DNA from: Chelativorans salis
Lineage (GTDB): Bacteria; Pseudomonadota; Alphaproteobacteria; Rhizobiales; Rhizobiaceae
Length of the DNA stretch: 64,000 nucleotides
Direction: 5' to 3'
NCBI RefSeq assembly: GCF_025336525.1
Contig: NZ_JAOCZP010000006.1
Coordinates: 186,001-250,000, forward strand
Made by a program: the position numbers and the translations under genes. Under the pieces are notes generated by a model. It saw only the letters and a list, made by a program, of their open reading frames with translations. It made no database searches and was not told where the DNA came from. Shown here in pieces: positions 56,267 through 64,000 of the stretch; within the stretch, counting starts at the first letter, position 1; each line of letters begins with the position of its first letter.

Positions 56267-57246
56267 GAAAGGTCGTGACACGCGAAGCCATCGCCAACGG
56301 GAGCCTCGCCCTCCTGCTGCTGGCGGTGCCGTTCGCGGCGATCGCCATGGATGAACCCTTCTACGTGACGCTCGCGACGCGCATCGCCATACTGGCGCTG
56401 GCGGCGGTCGGCCTCAACATCGCGCTTGGCCTCGGCGGCCTGGTCTCTTTCGGCCATGCGGCCTTTTTCGGCCTCGGCGGATACGCTGCGGGCATCCTTG
56501 CCACCCACGCCTTCAACGCCGAACCGCTTCTCCTCGGCATCCCCGCCACCACGTCTATGCCGGTGATCTGGCTGGTGGCGCTCGTCGTTTGTGGCCTCGT
56601 GGCGCTTCCCATCGGCGCGGTGAGCCTGCGCACCTCCGGCGTCTATTTCATCATGATCACCCTCGCCTTCGCACAGATGATCTACTACTTCGCCATTTCC
56701 TGGCCCGCCTATGGCGGCCAGGATGGTCTTTCGATCTATGTCCGGAACAGCTTTCCGGGTGTGAACACCGCCCTGCCGCTTCCCCTCTTCCTGATCTGCT
56801 ACGGTTTGCTTCTTCTGGGGCTTGTGCTCTTCTGGACGCTGCGCAACTCGCGCTTCGGCGCCGCACTTCAAGCGGCACGACAGAACCCCACCCGGCTGGC
56901 GGCTGTCGGCATTGCACCCTTCAACATCCGGCTCACGGCTTTCACCGTCTCGGCAATGATTACCGGACTTGCCGGCGCGCTCTTTGCCGACCTCAACCGG
57001 TTTACGAGCCCGTCGATGCTTTCCTGGCACATGTCGGGCGAGCTGATCGTGCTCATCATCCTCGGCGGCAGGGGCCGGCTGTTCGGCCCGGTGGCGGGTG
57101 CGATGCTCTTTGTGCTCTTCGAATTTGCACTTGGCGGCATCACCGAACGCTGGCAGCTCTTCCTCGGTCTTATCCTGCTCGGCGTCGTGCTCTTTGCGCG
57201 CGGCGGGCTCATGGGCTTCATTGCGGGAAGGGAGCGGCATGGCTGA
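56263..57246 (+). CDS. Branched-chain-type ABC transporter permease (LivM-like)
   Basis: 327 residues. LivM features: ALAAVGLNIALGLGGLVSFG, HAAFFGLGGYAAGIL, SLRTSGVYFIMITLAFAQM and the coupling loop AARQNPTRLAAVGIAPFNIR. About nine spans. The C-terminal end is short, with no fused ATPase, and the stop overlaps the LivG-like start by eight bases. Confidence 0.94.
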   Translation: MRKVVTREAIANGSLALLLLAVPFAAIAMDEPFYVTLATRIAILALAAVGLNIALGLGGLVSFGHAAFFGLGGYAAGILATHAFNAEPLLLGIPATTSMPVIWLVALVVCGLVALPIGAVSLRTSGVYFIMITLAFAQMIYYFAISWPAYGGQDGLSIYVRNSFPGVNTALPLPLFLICYGLLLLGLVLFWTLRNSRFGAALQAARQNPTRLAAVGIAPFNIRLTAFTVSAMITGLAGALFADLNRFTSPSMLSWHMSGELIVLIILGGRGRLFGPVAGAMLFVLFEFALGGITERWQLFLGLILLGVVLFARGGLMGFIAGRERHG

Positions 57247-57984
57247 ACCGGTGCTGGAAATTCGCGATCTCAAAAAGAGTTTCGGCGCGCTGAAGGCCAC
57301 CGATGGCGTGAGTCTCCATCTCGCGTCCGGCGAGATCCACGCCCTTATCGGTCCCAACGGCGCGGGCAAGAGCACGCTCATCCACCAGATTTCCGGTTCG
57401 CTGACGCCGGACAGCGGAAAGATCCGCTTCCTCGGTCAGGACATAGCCGGCCTGGACATGGCCGCACGGGCGCGGCTGGGACTGGCACGCAGCTTCCAGA
57501 CCTCCTCGCTGGCGCAGGAGTTTTCGGCGCTGCGCAACGTCATGCTCGCAGTGCAGGCGCGGCAAGGAACGAGCCTGCGCTTCTTCCGCCCCGTGATGCG
57601 CGACAGGAGCCTTACCGAACCGGCCATGGCCATGCTGGAGCGCGTGGGTCTTGCAGGCCGTGCGCACGTCCCGGCGGCGGAATTGTCGCATGGCGAGCGC
57701 CGGCAGCTCGAGATCGCCACTGCTCTGGCGCTCGGACCGAAGGCGTTCCTACTGGACGAACCGATGGCCGGGATGGGTCCGGAAGGCGCGAAGAACCTCA
57801 CGGGATTTCTCGATACCCTGCGCCAGGAGGCACCGATCCTTCTCGTCGAACATGACATGGATGCGGTCTTCGCGCTCGCCGACCGCGTGTCCGTCCTCGT
57901 CTATGGCCGCATCATCGCCACGGGCGATGTGGACGAGATCCGCAACGATCCCGAAGTCCGCCGGGCCTATCTCGGAGAACCCGC

Positions 57985-57988
<4 letters not shown>
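57239..57988 (+). CDS. Branched-chain-type ABC transporter ATP-binding protein (LivG-like)
   Basis: 249 residues from ATG 57239. Walker A GPNGAGKSTLIHQ, signature LSHGERRQLEIATALA (the LSHGE form typical of LivG), Walker B AFLLDEPMAGMGPEG, and switch VEHDMDAVF. It couples to the two permeases upstream. Overlaps the LivF-like start (GTGA). Confidence 0.95.
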
Positions 57989-58671
<683 letters not shown>

Positions 58672-58680
58672 GAAGCGCCC

Positions 58681-59928
58681 TCAGGTCACTGCCGCGCGGG
58701 CTGCAAAGCGCTCATCCTTCCAGACCTCCGTCCGCAGCGCCTCTTCCAGAATCTCCACCGCCTGCCAGACATCCAGATAACGGAGATAGAGCGGCGCAAA
58801 GCCGAAGCGCATGATAGCGGGCGAGCGGAAGTCGCCGATCACGCCGCGAGCGATCAGCGCCTGCACGATCTCATAGGCGTGGTCATGGGTGAAGGAGACC
58901 TGGCTGCCGCGTTTCGCACCCCCGCGCGGACTTTCGAGCGCCAGGCCGAATGGGGCGCACTTGGCTTCGACGAGACGGATGAAGATATCAGTGAGCGCAA
59001 GGCTTTTTTCCCGCACGGCCGCCATATCCACGGTGTCCCAGATGTCGAGCGCCGCCTTCAATGCCCGCAGCGAGAGAACTGGCTGGGTGCCGCACTGGAA
59101 TTTGCGGATACCCGCGTCGGCATCGAAGCGCGGTTCGAAAGCGAAGGGCCGCGCGTGTCCCCACCAGCCGCTGAGCGGTTGGCGCGCCTCGGCCTGATGG
59201 CGCTGGGCGACATAGATGAAGGCAGGCGAGCCGGGACCGCCATTCAGATATTTGTAAGTGCAGCCGACGGCGAAATCGACTCTCGCGCCATCGAGATCGA
59301 CAACCAACGCGCCGGCCGAATGGCATAGGTCCCAGACGACCAGAGCGCCGGCCTCATGTGCCCTCTGCGTCAGCGCTGCCATGTCGCGCAACTCGCCGGT
59401 CTTGTAGTTCACGTGGTTGACGAGGACGACGGCGACGCGATCATCGATCAGTTCCTCGATCGTCGGCGCATCAACCCCTTCGAGGAGCAGCCGCGCATCC
59501 GGCTGCGTGGAGATGACGCCTTCCGCCATATAGAGATCGGTGGGAAAACTGCTCCCTTCGGCGACGATGACCGAGCGGCCACGCCGCAGCCCCATCGCTG
59601 CATGTAAAGCCTTGTAGATGTTGATCGAGGTCGTGTCGCAGACGACGGTCTGGCCCGGCGTGGCACCGATCAGCCGGCCGATCCGGTCGCCGAGTTCGAC
59701 CGGCAAGTCGAACCAACCGGCGCTGTTCCAGCTGCGGATCAGGCCCTCGCCCCATTCCTCTCGTGCGGCCTTCGCCAATTCGTTGAAGACGGCGGGGGAT
59801 GCCGGCCCCAGCGAATTGCCGTCGAGATAGATGACGCCCTCGGGCAGGCTGAACTGATTGCGCATCGAGCGCAGTGGATCGGCGTCGTCCATCGCCTTGA
59901 CGGCGGCGAGATCCGGAACCTGGCTCAT
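58681..59928 (-). CDS. kynU: Kynureninase
   Basis: PLP enzyme that cleaves kynurenine to anthranilate and alanine. 415 residues from ATG 59928; the open frame upstream reads through the preceding gene and is not used. Motifs: FSLPEGVIYLDGNSLGPAS, VCDTTSINIYKAL, VVLVNHVNYKTGELRDM, LVVWDLCHSAGALVVDL and the PLP-Lys site GCTYKYLNGGPGSPAF. The start overlaps the fused hydratase-dehydrogenase stop (ATGA). It links tryptophan breakdown to the 2-aminobenzoate-CoA genes. Confidence 0.96.
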   Translation of the reverse strand: MSQVPDLAAVKAMDDADPLRSMRNQFSLPEGVIYLDGNSLGPASPAVFNELAKAAREEWGEGLIRSWNSAGWFDLPVELGDRIGRLIGATPGQTVVCDTTSINIYKALHAAMGLRRGRSVIVAEGSSFPTDLYMAEGVISTQPDARLLLEGVDAPTIEELIDDRVAVVLVNHVNYKTGELRDMAALTQRAHEAGALVVWDLCHSAGALVVDLDGARVDFAVGCTYKYLNGGPGSPAFIYVAQRHQAEARQPLSGWWGHARPFAFEPRFDADAGIRKFQCGTQPVLSLRALKAALDIWDTVDMAAVREKSLALTDIFIRLVEAKCAPFGLALESPRGGAKRGSQVSFTHDHAYEIVQALIARGVIGDFRSPAIMRFGFAPLYLRYLDVWQAVEILEEALRTEVWKDERFAARAAVT

Positions 59929-61910
59929 GGGAGCAATCCTTCCTTCGCAACGTACATCGGACCGCCCCGATGCGCGGGAAAGCCATAGCCGTTGATCATG
60001 ACGAGATCGATATCGCTCGCCCTTTCGGCTATGCCCTCGGTCAAGAGGGCATCGCCCTCGGCAGCCATGGCGGCAAGCAGGCGCGATACGATCTCCTTTG
60101 AGGAAACGTCTCGCAGTGCGATGCCCTTCGCTTTCCGGCACGACTCGATCAAGGCCGTCACCTCCGGATCAATGGTACGCTTCCCGTTCGCGTAATCGTA
60201 CCAGCCGCGGCCCGTCTTCTGGCCAAACCGTCCCATCTCGCAGAGCCGGTCAGCAATCTCGACATAGCGCTCCGAAGGATCGCGGGTGGCCGCCTGGCGC
60301 TTGCGCCGCGCCCAGGCGATCTCGAGGCCCGCGAGATCGAAGACGGCAAACGGCCCCATGGCGAAGCCGTAGTCCTCCATCGCCGCGTCGATCTCCTGTG
60401 GCCAAGCGCCGTCTTCGACCAGAAACTCGGCCTCGCGGCGATATGCCGAGAAGATGCGGTTGCCGATGAAGCCTTCGCAGACGCCGCACACGACGGGCAG
60501 CTTCTTGAGCCGGCGCGCGACGGCAACTCCGGTCGCAAGCACGTCTGGAGCCGTCTTGGCGCAGCGCACGACCTCGACCAGCCGCATCACATGCGCAGGC
60601 GAGAAGAAGTGGAGGCCGCAGACGCGCTCCGGCCGGGATGTCGCCGCCGCGATGGCGTCGGGATCAAGATAGCTCGTATTGGTGGCAAGAACCACCTCCG
60701 GCCGGACGATCCCGTCCAGCGTCGCGAAAAGCTCCGTCTTGACGTCAAGGTCATCGAAGACCGCTTCGATGACGAGATCGGCAGCGGCAAACTCTTCGAT
60801 ATCACTGCCCACCGACAGCCGCTGCAGGCGCTCGGTGCGGCCTTCGGCATCGATACGTCCCGACTTCACCGCCCGGTCGAGGAGCCCGGTGATCCGGTCG
60901 AGGCCCTTCGCTACCGCCTCGGCCGTCTTCTCGACGACGATAACGCGATAGCCCGCATCGAGGGCGCAGACGACGATGCCGGAGCCCATCAGGCCGCTTC
61001 CGACCACGCCGACCGTATGCACCTTCCGCGGTTCAACACCTTCGAGTCCGGGCACTTTCGCCGCCGCGCGCTCGGCGAAGAAGACCTGACGCAGTGCCTT
61101 GCCCTGATCAGAGTCGCGCAGCCGCAGGAACGTGGCACGCTCGTCGGCGACCCCCTCCGCAAACGAACGGTCGCCGGTGCTTGTCACAAGCCGCACCGCT
61201 TCGGCCGGGGCCTCCCGTCCGCGCGCGCGAGACAAGGCCTTGTCGATCGCTTTATCGACGGCCCCCGGTTCCGCCGCCGGCACGCTCAGGTCTCCTGTCC
61301 GGCGCAACGGCTGTGGTGCGAAATTCCGCGCGGCGGCGATCGCCGCGGCGAGGGGATCGTCCTCCACGACTTGGTCGACGATACCGAGGGAGAGGGCTTC
61401 GCCCGCGGACACGTTGCGCCCGGTAGCAATCAGTTCCACAGCCTTTGCGACACCGATGAGACGCGGGAGGCGCTGTGTGCCCCCTGCCCCCGGCACGATG
61501 CCGAGTTTTACTTCAGGCAACCCGAGACTTGCCCTACCACTGGCGATGCGGCGATGGCAGGCAAGCGCAATCTCGAGACCGCCCCCGAGAGCGGCACCAT
61601 TGATGGCCGCCACCACGAGTTTTCCGCTCTCCTCGATCGCGTCGACAACATCAGGCAGGATAGGTTCGGTTGCCGGCTGCCCGAACTCCTTGATGTCGGC
61701 GCCGCCGACAAAGGTGTTCCCCGCGCCGGTGAGGACCACAGCACGGACTTCCCCCTCGGCGCTGGCGTGGCGGATCGCCGCCAGCAGGCCGGAACGCAGG
61801 TCTGCCGAGGCGGCGTTGACCGGTGGATTGTCCATGGTGAGGACGAGAACCCCGTCTTCCATCCTTGCTGAAACGGTCGCGGAAAAACGGATTGGTGACG
61901 CTTCGCCCAT
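59925..61910 (-). CDS. Fused enoyl-CoA hydratase / 3-hydroxyacyl-CoA dehydrogenase
   Basis: 661 residues. The N-terminal crotonase domain (about 1-200: VVLTGAGNTFVGGADIKEFG, AAINGAALGGGLEIALACH, LPEVKLGIVPGAGGTQRLPR) is followed by a 3-hydroxyacyl-CoA dehydrogenase part: NAD motif VGVVGSGLMGSGIVVCAL (about 300), TSYLDPDAIA, and GLHFFSPAHVMRLVEVV, then the C-terminal dimer domain repeated once (FIGNRIFSAY ... GYGFPAHRGGPM). It resembles the short FadB-type bifunctional enzymes. Here it likely serves the ring-derived CoA thioesters. Confidence 0.94.
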   Translation of the reverse strand: MGEASPIRFSATVSARMEDGVLVLTMDNPPVNAASADLRSGLLAAIRHASAEGEVRAVVLTGAGNTFVGGADIKEFGQPATEPILPDVVDAIEESGKLVVAAINGAALGGGLEIALACHRRIASGRASLGLPEVKLGIVPGAGGTQRLPRLIGVAKAVELIATGRNVSAGEALSLGIVDQVVEDDPLAAAIAAARNFAPQPLRRTGDLSVPAAEPGAVDKAIDKALSRARGREAPAEAVRLVTSTGDRSFAEGVADERATFLRLRDSDQGKALRQVFFAERAAAKVPGLEGVEPRKVHTVGVVGSGLMGSGIVVCALDAGYRVIVVEKTAEAVAKGLDRITGLLDRAVKSGRIDAEGRTERLQRLSVGSDIEEFAAADLVIEAVFDDLDVKTELFATLDGIVRPEVVLATNTSYLDPDAIAAATSRPERVCGLHFFSPAHVMRLVEVVRCAKTAPDVLATGVAVARRLKKLPVVCGVCEGFIGNRIFSAYRREAEFLVEDGAWPQEIDAAMEDYGFAMGPFAVFDLAGLEIAWARRKRQAATRDPSERYVEIADRLCEMGRFGQKTGRGWYDYANGKRTIDPEVTALIESCRKAKGIALRDVSSKEIVSRLLAAMAAEGDALLTEGIAERASDIDLVMINGYGFPAHRGGPMYVAKEGLLP

Positions 61911-61916
61911 GGAACC

Positions 61917-62312
61917 CTACTCCGGTACGACGGCCATCGCCTGAATCTCTACCTTGGCGCGGTCTTCCATCAGCGCCACCACCTGCACGGCGGTCATGGC
62001 GGGATAGTACCAGCCCATCACCTCGCGGTAGACGACGCCGATCTTCTTGAGGTTATCGAGATAGTCGGCCTTGTCGGTAAAATACCAGGTCATGGAAGTG
62101 ATATGTTCCGGCCGCGCATCCGCCTCCGCGAGCACGGCCGCCACATTGAGAAGGGTCTGCCGCACCTGCGCGACCAGATCGTCGCTCTCGAACTCACACT
62201 TCTCGTTCCACCCGATCTGACCGCTGACGAAGACGAGCCTGCCGTGGGCGGCGATGCCGTTTGCATAACCTTTGGGTCTTGCCCATCCCTTGGGCTGCAG
62301 AACGCTATGCAT
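61917..62312 (-). CDS. RidA family protein (2-aminobenzoate cluster)
   Basis: 131 residues from ATG 62312, with TTGAGGAG upstream. RidA/YjgF trimer fold: YANGIAAHGRLVFVSGQIGW, DLVAQVRQTLLNVAAVLAEA, MTAVQVVALMEDRAKVEIQA. RidA deaminates reactive enamines/imines. In an anthranilate pathway a member could remove the amino group after ring opening, which is an inference. It lies between the acyl-CoA dehydrogenase and the fused beta-oxidation gene, on the same strand. Confidence 0.92.
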   Translation of the reverse strand: MHSVLQPKGWARPKGYANGIAAHGRLVFVSGQIGWNEKCEFESDDLVAQVRQTLLNVAAVLAEADARPEHITSMTWYFTDKADYLDNLKKIGVVYREVMGWYYPAMTAVQVVALMEDRAKVEIQAMAVVPE

Positions 62313-62360
62313 GAAACTCCTCAATCTAGGAAAACCAACCTTTCAAATCGGCGAGCGGCG

Positions 62361-63509
62361 TCACGTCATACCCAGCACCTGTCGGGCGATCACCACCTTC
62401 TGCACGTCCGACGCGCCTTCATAGATGCGCAGCGCCCGGATCTCACGATAGAGACTTTCAACGATATGCCCGCGCCGCACGCCATCGCCGCCGTGAAGCT
62501 GCACGGCACGGTCGATCACTTCTTGCGCCCGGTCGGTGGCGAAGAGCTTCGCCATCGCCGCCTCGCGGGTGACGCGGGCAGCGCCCCTATCCTTCGTCCA
62601 GGCCGCGCGGTAGACGAGAAGTGCCGCCGCGTCCACATCCAGCGCCATATCCGCCAGATGCCCCTGCACCATCTGCAACTCGGCCATCGGCGCGCCGAAG
62701 AGCTTCCGCTCGGCCGCCCGCTTCACGCTCTCATCGAGCGCACGGCGGGCGAAGCCCAGAGCCGCGGCACCCACCGTCGAGCGAAACACGTCGAGCACCG
62801 ACATGGCGATGCGAAACCCCTCGCCCGGCTTGCCGATCATGGCGGAGGCTGGAACACGCGCGCCATCAAACGAAAGGCGTGCAAGCGGATGCGGCGCAAT
62901 CACCTCCAGCCGCTCGGCGATTTTCAAGCCCTTGGTGTCCGCTGGCACCACAAACGCGGAGATGCCCTTGGAGCCCGGCGCCTCGCCGGTACGGGCGAAT
63001 AGGACGTAGAGATCAGCAATGCCGCCATTGGAGATCCAGGTCTTCTCGCCCGTGAGGACGTAGGAGCCGCCGTCCAGCGTCGCGCTCATTTCCATGTTTG
63101 CCACATCGGAGCCCGACCGCGGCTCGGAAAGGGCGAAAGCGGAGATCGCTTCGCCGGCACGTGTCTTGTCGAGCCAGCGCTGCTGCTCCGATGTCCCGTA
63201 AAAGCTGATGGCACCGGTGCCGAGCCCCTGCATGGCGAAGGCGAAGTCGGCAAGTCCATCATGGCGTGCCAGAGTCTCGCGGGTGATGCAGAGTGTGCGC
63301 ACATCGAGGGGCGCGGGATCGGCAGGATCGACCGCCGTCGGCTTCAGCCAGCCGTCACGCCCGAGCGCCCGCACCAGCTCGCGGCAGGCGGCATCCACAT
63401 CGTCATGGGCGACCGGCAGGTTCGCCGCACACCAGGCTTCGAGCCGCTCGGCATACTCGCGGTGGCGGTCTTCGAAGAAGGGCCAGGTGAAGAAGCTTTT
63501 GTCCGCCAT
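62361..63509 (-). CDS. Acyl-CoA dehydrogenase
   Basis: 382 residues from ATG 63509 (TGATG overlap with the upstream hydratase). FAD enzyme: [112 protein letters not shown]. The catalytic Glu is expected in the last motif (YEG). Possibly specific for a ring-derived CoA thioester of the 2-aminobenzoate route. Confidence 0.94.
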   Translation of the reverse strand: MADKSFFTWPFFEDRHREYAERLEAWCAANLPVAHDDVDAACRELVRALGRDGWLKPTAVDPADPAPLDVRTLCITRETLARHDGLADFAFAMQGLGTGAISFYGTSEQQRWLDKTRAGEAISAFALSEPRSGSDVANMEMSATLDGGSYVLTGEKTWISNGGIADLYVLFARTGEAPGSKGISAFVVPADTKGLKIAERLEVIAPHPLARLSFDGARVPASAMIGKPGEGFRIAMSVLDVFRSTVGAAALGFARRALDESVKRAAERKLFGAPMAELQMVQGHLADMALDVDAAALLVYRAAWTKDRGAARVTREAAMAKLFATDRAQEVIDRAVQLHGGDGVRRGHIVESLYREIRALRIYEGASDVQKVVIARQVLGMT

Positions 63510-64000
63510 CAATCGCCCCCGAACACCGGCTTTTTCTTGGCGACGAAGGCGCGGTAGGCGCGTTCGAAGTCGCGGGTCTGCATGCAGATTGCCTGCGCCT
63601 GGGCTTCGGCTTCGATGGCTTGGTCGAGGCCCATCGACCATTCCTGATTGAGCTGCGTCTTGGTGATGCCATGGGCGAAGGTCGGGCCGGAGGCGATGCG
63701 GGCGGCGAGATCGAGGGCCTCCGCCTCCAGCGTGTCGGCGGAGACCAGCCTGTTGTAAAAGCCCCAGCGCTCTCCTTCCTCCGCGCTCATCGTGCGACCG
63801 GTGTAGAGAAGCTCCGCCGCCCGCCCCTGGCCGATGATGCGCGGCAGGATCGCACAGGCGCCCATGTCGCAACCGGCAAGGCCGACGCGTGTGAAGAGGA
63901 AGGCGGTTTTGGCTTCGGGCGTGGCGAGGCGAATGTCCGAGGCCATGGCGAGGATCGCGCCGGCGCCCACCGCAACACCGTCCACCGCGGCGATGATCGG
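63509..64000 (-). CDS. Enoyl-CoA hydratase/isomerase family protein, C-terminal part (cut by window end)
   Basis: The last 163 residues of a crotonase-fold protein. The visible part begins [20 protein letters not shown], followed by the oxyanion and acid segments [20 protein letters not shown] and [20 protein letters not shown]. The N-terminal 90-100 residues lie beyond base 64000. It overlaps the acyl-CoA dehydrogenase start by one base (TGATG), so the same operon extends beyond the window. Confidence 0.93.
   Translation of the reverse strand, partial: PIIAAVDGVAVGAGAILAMASDIRLATPEAKTAFLFTRVGLAGCDMGACAILPRIIGQGRAAELLYTGRTMSAEEGERWGFYNRLVSADTLEAEALDLAARIASGPTFAHGITKTQLNQEWSMGLDQAIEAEAQAQAICMQTRDFERAYRAFVAKKKPVFGGD

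Noticed and set aside
60591-61871. 426-codon open frame on the plus strand
   Set aside because: Antisense to the fused hydratase-dehydrogenase; composition of a shadow.

Overview
The window is a high-GC chromosomal stretch of an alphaproteobacterium. A Rhizobiales member of the Mesorhizobium / Nitratireductor / Phyllobacteriaceae type is the best guess. The support is a rhizobial palindromic intergenic element (25368-25474), EcfG-type stress promoters (GGAAC-N16-CGTT form), the rhizobial thiCOSGED order, nadABC beside a COG4111-type regulator, and the protein sequences in general. No rRNA, tRNA, CRISPR array, phage gene or insertion sequence was seen.

Positions 1-15.7 kb are a formate dehydrogenase / molybdenum-tungsten cofactor island. 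A soluble NAD-linked formate dehydrogenase (alpha subunit cut by the window edge, beta subunit a NuoE-NuoF fusion) follows a TusA-like protein and a moeA on the minus strand. fdhD and mobA are on the plus strand. Two more moeA paralogues follow, one with a C-terminal periplasmic-binding-protein (PBP)-like domain, then a tungstate ABC transporter (tupA, tupC, tupB) and a divergent regulator that carries the same PBP-like domain behind an excisionase-type HTH. A DUF6494 protein, a WD40-cytochrome c fusion and a large polyferredoxin complete this part.

Positions 15.7-26.5 kb hold a second, exported and membrane-bound formate dehydrogenase (FDH3/FdoGHI-like) with its accessory genes: a lipoate-ligase-like protein, DUF6505, DUF6352, DUF3305, DUF3306, an HTH-TorD fusion chaperone and a small Tat-signal protein, then the alpha, beta and cytochrome b subunits. 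Two small envelope proteins lie convergently at the end. The two enzymes would send formate electrons either to NAD+ in the cytoplasm or to quinone from the periplasm.

Positions 26.5-39.5 kb are cofactor biosynthesis: yeiH, panC and panB; a Nudix-HTH NAD regulator with tandem operators before nadA, nadB and nadC (nadB appears frameshifted near its 3' end); and a TPP riboswitch leading thiCOSGED.

Positions 39.5-46.2 kb hold a polar amino acid ABC transporter with a terminator hairpin inside the operon, an aldo-keto reductase with a divergent LysR regulator, a small HTH protein, a likely stress-induced small RNA, a small zinc-ribbon protein behind a second EcfG-like promoter, and a glutathione S-transferase.

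Positions 46.2-64 kb are mostly tryptophan / anthranilate catabolism. A TAXI-type TRAP transporter, an Ldh-family oxidoreductase and a kynurenine-formamidase-like hydrolase run leftward. 2-aminobenzoate-CoA ligase, tryptophan 2,3-dioxygenase and a branched-chain-type ABC transporter run rightward. Kynureninase, a fused enoyl-CoA hydratase/3-hydroxyacyl-CoA dehydrogenase, RidA, an acyl-CoA dehydrogenase and an enoyl-CoA hydratase (cut by the window end) run leftward. Together they outline a path from tryptophan through kynurenine and anthranilate to 2-aminobenzoyl-CoA and beta-oxidation-like steps; the ring-attacking monooxygenase would have to lie outside the window.
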